64,000 nucleotides of DNA from JAKVBK01 sp022447275 (GTDB taxonomy: Bacteria; Pseudomonadota; Alphaproteobacteria; Rhodobacterales; Rhodobacteraceae). The translations under genes were made by a program, and so were the position numbers. The notes beneath the pieces are model-generated. The model was not told where the DNA came from, ran no database searches, and saw nothing but the letters and a program-made list of their open reading frames with translations. Shown in pieces: positions 43,639 through 52,354 of this stretch. Every line of letters begins with the position of its first letter. Positions within the stretch are counted from its first letter, which is position 1. The stretch is taken from NCBI GenBank assembly GCA_047125605.1, contig CP138932.1, positions 558,001 to 622,000 of the forward strand. Reading direction: 5' to 3'.

Positions 43639-43929
43639 ATGCGTTTGCCCGAGCCATCTGTCCCTGTTGATGAAAGTCACGAGACCCGTTTGCGCCGGTT
43701 GAAGATGCGCTCCTGGCGGCGGGGCATCAAGGAGATGGATTTGATCCTTGGCAGCTTTGCAGACGCGCAGCTTGCTCAGCTTGAGGGCGATACTTTGGAT
43801 CTTTACGATGCCTTGCTCAGCGAAAATGATCAGGAGCTATATGCTTGGGTCACAGGCCAAACACCTGCGGCGGCGCCCTTTGAAGGACTGATCTCGATGA
43901 TAGCGGATCACGCTAAGGCCATGAATTAG
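43639..43929 (+). CDS. sdhE: FAD assembly factor SdhE
   Basis: 96 residues. The RRGIKEMD motif (RGxxE, about 28-35) and the following helices match SdhE, which helps attach FAD covalently to the succinate dehydrogenase flavoprotein. The ATG at 43639 is preferred over a TTG 6 bases upstream. No sdh genes lie nearby. Confidence 0.9.
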   Translation: MRLPEPSVPVDESHETRLRRLKMRSWRRGIKEMDLILGSFADAQLAQLEGDTLDLYDALLSENDQELYAWVTGQTPAAAPFEGLISMIADHAKAMN

Positions 43930-44029
43930 AGTGGACTTTTCTAAAAAGATGTAATTTTTCCCACATTAACCGCTTGTTGGCGTTTCCTTCGCTACCCTGA
44001 GAGGGGTCTCAAATACGGCGGAGTGTGCC

Positions 44030-44527
44030 ATGAGTATACAAGATAAGATGATGCCTGCCTCGCGGGCAGGATATGCAAACAGCTATCTAGATGGTTTGGC
44101 GTTGGTCGAACGTCTTCACAGGCTCCTTCTCGATGTCATCAAAGACGAATTCGAGCGGGTTGGTGTTTTGGACATCAATGCGGTCCAGGCGCTTCTTCTG
44201 TTCAACATTGGCGACAATGAAGTGACGGCAGGCGAGCTGAAATCGCGCGGGTATTATCAAGGCTCAAACGTGTCTTACAATCTTAAGAAGCTGGTTGTGA
44301 TGGGGTATATGCACCATCAGCGCTGCGAAATTGACCGGCGCTCGGTGCGTGTAAAGCTCACCGAAAAAGGCCGCCATATCCGGACAACAGTGGAAGAGCT
44401 GTTCGCGCGTCATGCTGAAGGTTTGCAAGATCGGCAGGTGCTGGACATCGCGCAACTTGAAGATGTCACCACGGGCCTGCGTCGGCTCGAAAGATATTGG
44501 AGCGACCAGATCCGCTATATCTACTAG
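44030..44527 (+). CDS. MarR-family winged-helix regulator
   Basis: 165 residues. Winged helix at about 55-125 (ALLLFNIGDNEVTAGELKSRGYYQGSNVSYNLKKLV). The protein resembles the LdtR-like group of alphaproteobacteria, but I cannot assign it firmly. It is alone; the neighbour overlaps its end by 4 bases on the other strand. A TTAACC element lies in the gap before it. Confidence 0.85.
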   Translation: MSIQDKMMPASRAGYANSYLDGLALVERLHRLLLDVIKDEFERVGVLDINAVQALLLFNIGDNEVTAGELKSRGYYQGSNVSYNLKKLVVMGYMHHQRCEIDRRSVRVKLTEKGRHIRTTVEELFARHAEGLQDRQVLDIAQLEDVTTGLRRLERYWSDQIRYIY

Positions 44528-45342
44528 CGGAGGGGAGCAGAGGCCCTAGGCGCAGCGGCGAAAGCATGTTCATCGCTTTCCGCCACCCGCGGCGGAGACG
44601 TCCTGCCACTGCCTTCAAGGTTCGGCTTAAGGGGAGAGCCACCCAGAAGTATTGGCTTCAACTCCCGCAGTAGTTTTTTCTCCATTGCAGCGGCGTAATC
44701 TTCAAAGCCAATGGCAACTTGCACAAAACTGTTTGGCCCATAAATCACGGATCGGTTGAAATAGGCGGAAAGCTCCGCGATGTCAGCCTGCCTTGTGTCT
44801 TGTGGGCCTTTGTCATCTGACCCTATCACAAGGGCGTTTACCGTACTGCCGCTTAAGCTATTGCGGACCAAAACTTTATCCGGGCTGTGTCCCTGATTGT
44901 TTTTTCCATCTCCCGAAATATCCAGGGTTCTCATTTGGCAGCCTGGATTCCTTTCCAGAAGTTGCGCCCCAAAGATGAGGGCCTGCCCAAGGGCCGTCCC
45001 ATCCGGAGCGGGCCCGCGCTGGCTGCTTGCGATCGTAGTGATGACAGCCTGTAAGGTTGCATTGCTGTCAATTAGGGTCCAATCGACGACAAGGCGTTGC
45101 CAGTTTTCTGCGCTCCATTCGAACACGGCCAATGCCACCGGCGGGCCTTGCTCCAACAAGGCAGATCTAACGGATGCGGATTCCAGGGCTGTTGCAATGC
45201 CGTCGCGTTGTAGTCCGTATTCCTGTGTATCTACAGAGCCAGAAACATCGAGCCCGAGGGCGAGGGCTTGGCGACAGAAAGCATGGGTCGCTTGCGACGC
45301 GAGGCAAACAGCAACAGCGATCAATACCGCAAGGCGCAGCAT
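44524..45342 (-). CDS. DUF1194 von Willebrand-like protein, copy 1
   Basis: 272 residues with a signal peptide (about 1-22, ending THAF). A von Willebrand A-like fold with the metal-adhesion DVSGSVD motif (about 33-39) and TALGQALIF, typical of DUF1194. The C-terminal 45 residues are extended and charged. It starts at the stop of copy 2 (TGATG). Likely periplasmic; function unknown. Confidence 0.8.
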   Translation of the reverse strand: MLRLAVLIAVAVCLASQATHAFCRQALALGLDVSGSVDTQEYGLQRDGIATALESASVRSALLEQGPPVALAVFEWSAENWQRLVVDWTLIDSNATLQAVITTIASSQRGPAPDGTALGQALIFGAQLLERNPGCQMRTLDISGDGKNNQGHSPDKVLVRNSLSGSTVNALVIGSDDKGPQDTRQADIAELSAYFNRSVIYGPNSFVQVAIGFEDYAAAMEKKLLRELKPILLGGSPLKPNLEGSGRTSPPRVAESDEHAFAAAPRASAPLR

Positions 45343-46040
45343 CACCAGTCCAATGAACTGAAGATCTGCGCCTGTGTTTCCCGGATCAGTTTACGTTGCA
45401 TAACGCGCTCAAAATCCTCGAAACTTTGCGCAACCTCTACAAAGGCGCCGGGCCCGCGGATAAGTTCACGCTTGTAATATTCAGCGATGTCATCCTTGCC
45501 GCCCTGGATCGCGAGCCCGTTCACAGTCACCTCGCTGAGGTCGAAGTTTTTATAGGCAAGGGCGGGCGGAAAGCCTTCGTTATTGACCCCGTCACCAGAG
45601 ACATCGATCACCACTTCGTCACATTGGGGCGCAGCCGAGAGCAAAGAGGCGGCGTGGCCAAGCGCATAGCCCAGTGCTGTTGGAAATTCGGCGTAGCTGC
45701 GCTGCGACGCCGCAATAACGTTAGCAGCTGAACGGATGTCAGCCTCATTGCTGAGGGCAACCCAATCCATGATCAGGTCCTGCTGATACCGCCCAGACCA
45801 TTCGAAAACAGCCAGCGCAACTGTTTGATCAGGCACAGACAAAATCGCCTCTACCACGGGATCAGACTGAAGGGCCCGCGCCAGCCCGCCGCGCTGCATC
45901 GCATCCTCTTGAAAATCCACGGACGAGGAAATGTCGAGTGCTAGCAAGAGCGCCAAGCGGCAGCTTGCGGAAGCGGCTGAAACGGCCGAGGTCAAAAGCG
46001 CGATTGCCAAAGTTATGGCGCGCGCCCACATCAACTGCAT
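45342..46040 (-). CDS. DUF1194 von Willebrand-like protein, copy 2
   Basis: 232 residues, paralogous to the next gene, with a signal peptide (about 1-25, ending SAASA), the MIDAS-like DISSSVD and the matching FPTALGYALGHA. The two copies share the Gln/Arg-rich core but differ in their ends, so the duplication is old. It starts next to the stop of gloA and ends on the start of copy 1. Confidence 0.8.
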   Translation of the reverse strand: MQLMWARAITLAIALLTSAVSAASASCRLALLLALDISSSVDFQEDAMQRGGLARALQSDPVVEAILSVPDQTVALAVFEWSGRYQQDLIMDWVALSNEADIRSAANVIAASQRSYAEFPTALGYALGHAASLLSAAPQCDEVVIDVSGDGVNNEGFPPALAYKNFDLSEVTVNGLAIQGGKDDIAEYYKRELIRGPGAFVEVAQSFEDFERVMQRKLIRETQAQIFSSLDW

Positions 46041-46041
46041 A

Positions 46042-46470
46042 TCACCAATGCCCGGTATTTTGCATGCTGGCCCACGGCTCGGCGCTGGGCAGCGGCTCTC
46101 CCATCTGGAGCAGCTCGATCGAAATGTTGTCCGGTGATCGGACGAACGCCATCCGGCCATCCCGCGGCGGGCGATTGATCACCACGCCATTGTCCATCAA
46201 ATTCTGGCAAAAGTCGTAAATGTTATCGACGGCGTAGGCGAGGTGCCCAAAGTGCCGCCCATCCGTGGGCAATCCTTCATCCCCATCCCAGTTATACGTG
46301 AGTTCCACAGGGCATTCCGGTTGGCCGGGAGGGGCCATGAAAATCAATGTGAAACGGCCCTGTTCGTTGTCATAGCGCCGGGTCTCTTCAAGACCTAGCA
46401 GCTTGTAGAAAGCCATGGAGGCTTCCAGATCTTTAACCCGCACCATGGTGTGGAGATATTTGATATCCAT
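46042..46470 (-). CDS. gloA: Lactoylglutathione lyase (glyoxalase I)
   Basis: 142 residues, VOC fold. Metal residues fit His near 7 (YLHTMVRV), Glu in CPVELTYNW, His in GRHFGHLAYAV and Glu in ISIELLQMG. It removes methylglyoxal as S-lactoylglutathione. First gene of a row with the two DUF1194 genes on the same strand, 1-2 bases apart, although their functions are not obviously linked. Confidence 0.93.
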   Translation of the reverse strand: MDIKYLHTMVRVKDLEASMAFYKLLGLEETRRYDNEQGRFTLIFMAPPGQPECPVELTYNWDGDEGLPTDGRHFGHLAYAVDNIYDFCQNLMDNGVVINRPPRDGRMAFVRSPDNISIELLQMGEPLPSAEPWASMQNTGHW

Positions 46471-46555
46471 CGATCGACATTCCTTGCATTTCCACCCCTA
46501 GTTTTAGCGCGGCAAGCAGGAAGGACGAGCGCTTTATTTATGCCAAGCGCCTTCA

Positions 46556-47517
46556 TAAAGACGAGCGAATCCTCAGCGAAACGCGGGCTTCGACAGTTTC
46601 TTCGTGGCGTAAGTTGCTGCCGTTGATCGCATGTTCCACCCGCACCATCGGGTCGAAAACAAAAATCTCAACTTGTTGCAGAATCATGGTGGCGCCGATG
46701 GTCGTCCGTTGATCTTGGCGGCCTTCCAAGGACAATGGGTAGCTGTCATAGCTGCGCCAAAGCAGGTTGAAATCTGGCGTAAGCTTGGCGCCAAAGATGG
46801 GTTGCGCGCGCATACACGACGCCGGCGCGCGTTGTGCGATGATCGAGAACCGAGTTGTCCGAATGGCTTGCTCCGCTTCCAAAACGCAATGTGATGCGAT
46901 CACCAGACGACGGTTGATGAACAATATCTGCGCTGATGCTCAGCGTTTTTGCTGTCTCATCAATATCGTGTCGCGTCAGATATTCGGCCCGAGCGCCAAG
47001 GCGCAGCCCTGTTGTGGGCCAGCGAAAGGTCTGTGCAGTTGAGAGGCTGATATTGTCGCCATAAAGCGCACCTGCGTAGTGGCTCCGCTCAACGCTGCCG
47101 TTCCATTCCGTTGGGCTTTGGGGATTGCCCGTTTGAAGCCGACAACCAGCACCGCAGTTTGGTTCTAGGAAATTGGACCTGTGTGTGCTGAGCTGTAAGG
47201 TGCGGCCAAAGAGGCGTCCTTCGGCTTGCGCCTGTGCTATCTGCTTTCGCTGATTGTTTAGAGCATTGTCGGCGTTTGGAGATGTGCCAGTTGCTTCCGG
47301 CCGGCGGCGAGCCGATTACGGCCATCATCTTGCTAGCGGTGTTGTCCATGCGCCTTGACAGATGCGCATCCAGCCTGAACAGCGCAGGATGACCGAGCCC
47401 TCGTGTGTTCGAGAAACTCGTCACATTTGGCCTCTGTACTGCTTTTGGTTGGGTTGCCGTGGCAGCAAGGGGGCAAATTTCTGTGGACAACTCTTCATGT
47501 GGGGGTAGGCGTGTCAT
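46556..47517 (-). pseudogene. Decayed outer-membrane beta-barrel gene (SLAM/DUF560-like)
   Basis: Read on the minus strand, several overlapping frames together give one beta-barrel protein. The first frame holds FSNTRGLGHPALFRLDAHL; a second about 47,290-46,800 holds GALYGDNISLSTAQTFRW, RLGARAEYLTRHD and ITLRFGSGASHSDNS; a third (to 46556) holds FGAKLTPDFNLLWRSYD and VRVEHAINGSNLRH. Shifts lie near 47,330, 47,280 and 46,800 (GCGCGCGCAAC). The final strand ends near 46556. The layout suggests a surface-lipoprotein assembly modifier (DUF560) type barrel. Sequencing error could mimic one shift but hardly three. Confidence 0.65.
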
Positions 47518-47556
47518 GTGCCGCAAGATATAGTGGGCTGAATAAGGAGAGAGCCT

Positions 47557-48474
47557 ATGCCTGTCAGCCCTGATCAGCTTGCCGAAATTGAAGCCCTCCG
47601 GGCACAAGCGAAACCAACCTTACGCGCGGTTTCTGAGGGCATGGAGGCCCATCTCTACAAGGTAAATCCCGTTTTGGATCATGGCTTTGTGCGCGTCGTC
47701 GACTACATGGGCGATGACGCTGCCATCTGCCAGGCAGCCCGGGTCAGCTACGGCAAGGGCACCAAGTCGGTTCAAAATGATGAAGGGTTGATCCGGTACT
47801 TGATGCGGCACTGGCATTCCACACCTTTCGAGATGTGCGAAATAAAGCTGCATGTGAAATTGCCTGTCTTCGTGGCGCGGCAGTGGATCCGGCATCGGAC
47901 AGCAAATGTGAATGAGTATTCCGCGCGCTATTCGATCCTGGATCGCGAATTCTACATCCCGACGGAAGAGCACTTGGCCGCACAATCGGTCATCAACAAT
48001 CAGGGCCGTGGAGACGTGCTGGAGCCCGCAGAAGCGGCCCGCGTGCTGGAGATGCTCAAAGGGGATGCTGCGCGCTGCTACGACCACTACGAGGAAATGA
48101 TTGGGCAAGACGGTCAACAGGGATTAGCGCGGGAACTCGCCCGTATGAACCTGCCCGCCAATATTTACACGCAGTGGTACTGGAAAGTGGATCTGCACAA
48201 TCTGTTCCACTTCCTGCGTCTGCGCGCTGACAGCCATGCACAGTATGAGATTCGCGTGTACGCGGACGAGATATGTCGGCTGGTGGCCGATTGGGTTCCC
48301 GCTGCATACCGGGCCTTCGAAGACTACCGCTTGGGGGGCGCTACACTGTCGGGCAAGGCGCTTGGTTGCGTTCGGCGAATGCTTGCGGGTGAAGCCGTCA
48401 CGCAGGAAACGTCGGGAATGTCCAAAGGCGAGTGGCGTGAGTTTGAGGCCATCGTCAGCGCATCATCTGCTTAA
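47557..48474 (+). CDS. thyX: FAD-dependent thymidylate synthase ThyX
   Basis: 305 residues. The ThyX signature RHRTANVNEYSARYS (RHRx7S type) is intact, as is the conserved RLRADSHAQYEIR near the C-terminus. It methylates dUMP with CH2-THF and NADPH through FAD. ATAAGGAGAGA precedes the ATG. Convergent with cspA, with a strong hairpin between them. Confidence 0.95.
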   Translation: MPVSPDQLAEIEALRAQAKPTLRAVSEGMEAHLYKVNPVLDHGFVRVVDYMGDDAAICQAARVSYGKGTKSVQNDEGLIRYLMRHWHSTPFEMCEIKLHVKLPVFVARQWIRHRTANVNEYSARYSILDREFYIPTEEHLAAQSVINNQGRGDVLEPAEAARVLEMLKGDAARCYDHYEEMIGQDGQQGLARELARMNLPANIYTQWYWKVDLHNLFHFLRLRADSHAQYEIRVYADEICRLVADWVPAAYRAFEDYRLGGATLSGKALGCVRRMLAGEAVTQETSGMSKGEWREFEAIVSASSA

Positions 48475-48554
48475 TATCACCATGCACGAGCACCGCCACG
48501 TAACGTGTGTGTCGTTCATTGAGGCAGTGAAGTTTAGCGCCTGCAAGGGTGAAT

Positions 48555-48579
48555 CCCGCGCGCACAGGGTGCGCGTGGG
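48555..48579. terminator. Strong hairpin between thyX and cspA
   Basis: CCCGCGCGCAC (48555-48565) pairs with GTGCGCGTGGG (48569-48579) with one G:T pair and a 3-base loop, an 11-bp stem in the gap of two convergent genes. There is no T-run, so it is a less certain terminator. Confidence 0.5.
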
Positions 48580-48611
48580 CAGTTGCAGTACAGAGGTTGC
48601 GCTCTGGGGCG

Positions 48612-48818
48612 TCAGAGCATCTGCAATTCAACCGCAGAGGCGCGTCCATCACGGCCTTCGCGAAGTTCGTAGCCTATTTTCGCATCTTCAGCCAACGCTG
48701 TCAGACCAGCGCGCTCAACAGCTGAGATATGTACGAAAACATCCTTGCCACCGGTGTCGGGGGCGATAAAGCCATAGCCTTTTGTGTCGTTAAACCATTT
48801 CACGGTGCCAGTCGGCAT
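48612..48818 (-). CDS. cspA: Cold-shock domain protein
   Basis: 68 residues. RNP1 (KGYGFI) and RNP2 (DVFVHIS) motifs are intact, so it should bind single-stranded RNA/DNA as a chaperone. AGGAGACGC precedes the ATG. The 159-base region upstream (48819-48977) holds no clear gene and may include the cold-responsive leader. Confidence 0.94.
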   Translation of the reverse strand: MPTGTVKWFNDTKGYGFIAPDTGGKDVFVHISAVERAGLTALAEDAKIGYELREGRDGRASAVELQML

Positions 48819-48977
48819 GCCGCGTCTCCTTCTGTTACCTTGTTCGGGCCGTGTGCCCCGAATGCCTATTGTGATCGAGGTCGGTCAGTAACCGGTTCCT
48901 GACGAAAGACATGGTTCGATGCCTTGCAAAGACAAGCATTTCAGCACATCACCGCAAGACAATCATGGGGGTGTATA

Positions 48978-49310
48978 ATGAAGCTTTATGGACTGAAGGC
49001 CTGTGACACCTGCCGCAAGGCAATCAAGGCCCTTTCTGAAAACGGGATCGAGGTGACGTTTCATGAAGTACGCGCAGATCCCTTGGGCGCAGACAAGATT
49101 GCACAGTTTCTCGCGGCCTTTGGTGCTGACACCCTTGTGAATACCCGGTCAACCACTTGGCGCTCGCTGGACGAAACTGCGCGCGCTGCGTCGCCAAACG
49201 CTCTTCTGGAGGCGCACCCGGCTCTGATGAAGCGGCCCATCATTGAAACCGATGACGGAACGCTTTTTCTGGGATGGAAGGCAGATGTCAAAACAGCGCT
49301 TGGTGTTTAG
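48978..49310 (+). CDS. ArsC/Spx/YffB-like thioredoxin-fold reductase
   Basis: 110 residues. ACDTCRKA gives a CxxC at 10-13, the Arg motif RPIIE is at about 86, and the fold is that of the ArsC family. The lone family evidence does not separate an arsenate reductase from Spx/YffB-like proteins, and no ars genes are near. GGGGGTG precedes the ATG. It converges with the DoxX gene (4-base overlap). Confidence 0.8.
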   Translation: MKLYGLKACDTCRKAIKALSENGIEVTFHEVRADPLGADKIAQFLAAFGADTLVNTRSTTWRSLDETARAASPNALLEAHPALMKRPIIETDDGTLFLGWKADVKTALGV

Positions 49311-49864
49311 GCAACATCTTTTGCATTGGGAAGTAGGCGATCCATGGACAATGGGCCGCCGCCTTTGAACACGAGATAGAGCAGCAAAAATACCCAGAAT
49401 GCCCTCTGGTCCATGATCAGGGCCCCTGAGGCACCATCGAACCAAGCGCCGATATCCGCTTCGGCAACGCCGTGGCCTGTGATGTCCACGATGCTTTGAA
49501 CAAAGATAAAGCCGATCATACCAAGCGCAGCGAGGCGGGTGAACAGGCCTATCACCAACAGGACTGGTAAGAGGAACTCTGCCCAGGTGCCGGCCACGAC
49601 GACAGCCCAATGAACAATGCTCAACTGGCTCACGTCATATCCCACGGCTTCGACCGCTTGGGGAAAAATTTGGATGTAGGCGGATGCGGAGGGCTGGAAG
49701 AGGCCAAACGCCCCGTCGCCCAACTTTGTGAGTGCGGAATTCCAGTAATACATGAACAAAACACCAGCAAAAACCAGCCGCGCACTGGTGCCAAGAACGA
49801 GATCTCCCAAAGCGATATCAATGCGAGAGAGGGCGCGGTCGGGCAGGGTGAGGGTGGCTTGCAT
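49307..49864 (-). CDS. DoxX-family membrane protein of the bufferin operon
   Basis: 185 residues with four membrane helices (about 24-45, 78-100, 105-125, 150-167), the DoxX layout. In bufferin and gig clusters a DoxX protein is the last gene after the precursor, DUF692 and DUF2063 genes, as here. It is 41 bases after bufC. It may feed electrons or serve membrane handling of the product; the role is not known. Confidence 0.82.
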   Translation of the reverse strand: MQATLTLPDRALSRIDIALGDLVLGTSARLVFAGVLFMYYWNSALTKLGDGAFGLFQPSASAYIQIFPQAVEAVGYDVSQLSIVHWAVVVAGTWAEFLLPVLLVIGLFTRLAALGMIGFIFVQSIVDITGHGVAEADIGAWFDGASGALIMDQRAFWVFLLLYLVFKGGGPLSMDRLLPNAKDVA

Positions 49865-49905
49865 GAGAGGGCTCCGGTCTTTTTGGGGAAGGGAATGGAG
49901 GAATT

Positions 49906-50682
49906 TCAGTCGCCCTCAGGCGGGGTGATCTGCGTGATGGCATTGCCTGCAACAAGAAGGCCCAGCGTGGCGGACAGCTCGAAATCAGGTGTTTCGGCTT
50001 CAGCCGCCTGCGCCGCATGGGCGATGGTGCAGCCTGTCTGCATGGCTTTGATCCAGGTTGCCCCGCCAGCGGGCAAGACCTGAAGGACAGGATCAAATTC
50101 CGGGCGCGTAATCAGCACATCTTGTGCCGCCATCTGTGGCTTCGCACCGCCTACAAGGGTGAATCGGCGTATGTCGTAGATCGGCCAGGGTGAGCAAATC
50201 AGAGCAATCGAAGCTGCGAAAGACAGCCGTGTTTGTGCAATTTGATCGGGCGCAAATTCAGCAAATTGCGTCAGATCGGCGGGCGTGCTGTCAGCCGCAT
50301 GATAGCAGTGGCGCAAGGCGCTTTCGAGCCGCGCAACATCTGGCAGGTAGGGCAAGGAGGCGACTGGCTCGAAGCTTTCCAAAAATTCAGGAAACTCTGT
50401 GCCATACAGCGCGATCACCGGTGTTTTGGGGGGGTGCATATGTACAAAACGCCGTGCAAGAATGCGGAAGTTGCTTTCGCCCAACACCCCGGCAACGGCT
50501 GGGAAAGCCTCTGTGAGTGCGTTTGTCAGTGAGACGATGACATTGTTCCGGTAAACATCGAACCGTGCGGCGGCCGGTCGACCGACGGGATCGACAAGGC
50601 CCTCTGGTGCCGGGCGTTCCGGATCAAACAGGGCTTCGATAAAGCGGGTTTGATCAACAGCGATTGTGTGTGAGGGCGTCAT
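49906..50682 (-). CDS. bufC: DUF2063 RiPP-biosynthesis partner (BufC/HvfC)
   Basis: 258 residues. RFDVYRNNVIVSLTNALTEAFPAVAGVLG and HMHPPKTPVIALYGTEFP identify the DUF2063 N-terminal domain, which recruits the precursor leader and brings it to the DUF692 oxygenase; the rest is a substrate-binding-like domain. Its start overlaps the end of bufB (ATGA). Confidence 0.88.
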   Translation of the reverse strand: MTPSHTIAVDQTRFIEALFDPERPAPEGLVDPVGRPAAARFDVYRNNVIVSLTNALTEAFPAVAGVLGESNFRILARRFVHMHPPKTPVIALYGTEFPEFLESFEPVASLPYLPDVARLESALRHCYHAADSTPADLTQFAEFAPDQIAQTRLSFAASIALICSPWPIYDIRRFTLVGGAKPQMAAQDVLITRPEFDPVLQVLPAGGATWIKAMQTGCTIAHAAQAAEAETPDFELSATLGLLVAGNAITQITPPEGD

Positions 50683-51527
50683 GGTGCCGGCACCAATACA
50701 CTTGCGGCGCGCGTGGCCTCTGCTTCGAGGATGGGCCATTCGGGTACGTCCGTATCCCATTCGATCAATGTAGGCGTTGGCCCCATGGCGGCGATCACCT
50801 CCTGGTAAAGCGCCCAAACGGAGGGAGCGACTTCGCTGTTATGACTGTCGATCAGCAAGGGGGCCCCGTAGGTGTCGACCTGCTCATCATGGCCGCCAAG
50901 ATGCACTTCGCCGACGGCTTGCAGGGGATAGGCTGCGAGATACGCGCGCGGGTCTGTTTGTTGATTGGTGGCCGAAACGGCCACGTTGTTGACATCAAGA
51001 AGCAGCCCGCACCCGGTGCGTTCCGCGATCTGCGCCAAAAAATCAGTCTCAGGCATCTGTGTTTCGGCGAAGGCAAGGTAGGTTGAGGGGTTTTCCAGCA
51101 ACATCTGGCGCCCAAGGGCTTCTTGCACCTCATCGATATGCGCGCAGACCCTTTGCAAGGTTGCCTCGGTGTAGGGCAGGGGCAGCAGATCGTTGAAAAA
51201 ACCAGTCTCATGGGTAGACCAGGCGAGGTGTTCTGAGAAAGACGCCGGGTTGAGCCAGTCCATCAGTTTTCTCAGGCGTGCAAGGTGGTCTTTGTCGAGA
51301 GGCGCTTCGCCACCGATTGACAGGCCGACACCGTGGACAGAGATGGGGAACCTGTCCGCCAAGGCGCGCAATTGTGCGATCGGGCGGCCACCGTCACCCA
51401 TGTAATTTTCCGCGTGAATTTCGATCCAGCGCACGCTGCCCGGGTCTGCCATCAGTTCCGAAAAATGTTGGGGCTTGTAGCCAACGCCTGGGGCTGCGGG
51501 CAGGGCGAAGTGTTGAAAGTCAAGCAT
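50679..51527 (-). CDS. bufB: DUF692 multinuclear iron oxygenase (BufB/HvfB, MbnB-like)
   Basis: 282 residues, TIM-barrel DUF692. Metal-ligand motifs visible: EIHAENY, VHGVGLSIGG, ENPSTY, LDVNN and EVHLGGH. Members oxidise cysteines of a RiPP precursor, as MbnB does for methanobactin, and in bufferins convert cysteines to thiooxazoles for copper binding. It lies directly after the precursor gene, separated by a hairpin. Confidence 0.9.
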   Translation of the reverse strand: MLDFQHFALPAAPGVGYKPQHFSELMADPGSVRWIEIHAENYMGDGGRPIAQLRALADRFPISVHGVGLSIGGEAPLDKDHLARLRKLMDWLNPASFSEHLAWSTHETGFFNDLLPLPYTEATLQRVCAHIDEVQEALGRQMLLENPSTYLAFAETQMPETDFLAQIAERTGCGLLLDVNNVAVSATNQQTDPRAYLAAYPLQAVGEVHLGGHDEQVDTYGAPLLIDSHNSEVAPSVWALYQEVIAAMGPTPTLIEWDTDVPEWPILEAEATRAASVLVPAP

Positions 51528-51560
51528 GATTCTTCACGCGGATGAAATGTAGGAAGGGAA

Positions 51561-51585
51561 GGTGGCAGCCAAACTGGCCGCCACC
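51561..51585 (-). terminator. Attenuator-like hairpin between bufA and bufB
   Basis: GGTGGCAGCC (51561-51570) and GGCCGCCACC (51576-51585) face each other with a 5-base loop. On the transcribed strand the only non-Watson-Crick pair is G:U, giving a 10-bp stem. It would let precursor RNA exceed enzyme RNA, as is usual for RiPP operons. Confidence 0.55.
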
Positions 51586-51597
51586 GAAGTGTGTTGC

Positions 51598-51903
51598 TTA
51601 TGCGGGCAGGTCACGCTCCAGCGCTTTCAGTGAACCCATGCGCGGTGTGCCGTCCGCCGTGGCGGGCAGTTCGATATCGGCGCAGGTGCCGGCATCCACG
51701 AGCGTCCAGGCATTGCCTTGGTAATCAACGGTGGAGGAACCGGCACAAGTTGTGCCGGGGCCTGCGGCGCAGTCGTTTTCGCCGGCCAGTGAAACGCCAA
51801 AGCACTTCTCTTTGTCCATTGCATGCACAGGGGCGGATGCGACGGTGGTCAAGGCCGCGGCAACTGCGCTGGCAACGGCGAGGGTTTTGATGGTTGTGGA
51901 CAT
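51598..51903 (-). CDS. bufA: Bufferin precursor peptide (BufA1, DUF2282)
   Basis: 101 residues with a signal peptide (about 1-28, ending APVHA). The core has four cysteines at C34, C45, C53 and C74 within EKCFGVSLAGENDCAAG and TTCAGSSTVDYQGNAW, the DUF2282 core modified by BufB/BufC. The product is expected to bind copper in the periplasm. The start ATG 51903 is preferred over a long upstream frame. First gene of the operon. Confidence 0.9.
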   Translation of the reverse strand: MSTTIKTLAVASAVAAALTTVASAPVHAMDKEKCFGVSLAGENDCAAGPGTTCAGSSTVDYQGNAWTLVDAGTCADIELPATADGTPRMGSLKALERDLPA

Positions 51904-52354
51904 AATATGTGTTCCCGTCAGTGTGTTTTTGAAAGAGGCGCCAGAGTGGCTCCCTCGCAGCAACAATGCGCGGCTTTGCATGCAGTGGCATTCAACAGGC
52001 GCGTGAGGCACGGGTGAGTGAACGCGAGGCTCCCTCGCATAGTCGTGATTTGACCCGCTCAAGCCCCTTAAAAATCTGACAGCCAGCTTGCCCTTGGGTC
52101 AATTTCTGCAGCGCAGTATGTTTCATCTGCGTGGCCAACATGATCGGAAAACAGAATTTTGAGCCTGAGAATTGTTCCGTTTGTAACAATCTAAATTTTC
52201 ACTGAAACGCGGATTGAAACATTTCTTGGCCCTCAAGCGTGCGGTGCAACCCTCGTGCGGTGGGTTCGCCTGCGTGGGCTGCCCATACGCAATCGGGGCC
52301 TGGATCAGGTGATCCAGGCCCCGCTTAGAGCTTTGGCGCATGTGGTGCGTTGCT
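51904..52354. repeat. 451-base gap before bufA with an 11-bp repeat, and thrS 3' region
   Basis: No gene seen. GGCTCCCTCGC occurs twice, at 51948-51958 and 52028-52038, exactly 80 bases apart. The second copy is part of a small hairpin GCGAGG-CTC-CCTCGC (52024-52038). These may be regulator sites for the bufferin operon. A hairpin at 52294-52323 belongs to the thrS 3' end. Confidence 0.5.
52294..52323 (-). terminator. Hairpin after thrS
   Basis: CGGGGCCTGGATC (52294-52306) and GATCCAGGCCCCG (52311-52323) form a perfect 13-bp stem with a 4-base loop, 32 bases beyond the thrS stop. There is no T-run on the transcribed strand. Confidence 0.6.

Noticed and set aside
52063..52354. tRNA gene in the bufA-thrS gap or elsewhere
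   Set aside because: I looked for GTTCRANNC arms and cloverleaf stems in the gaps and found none that fold.
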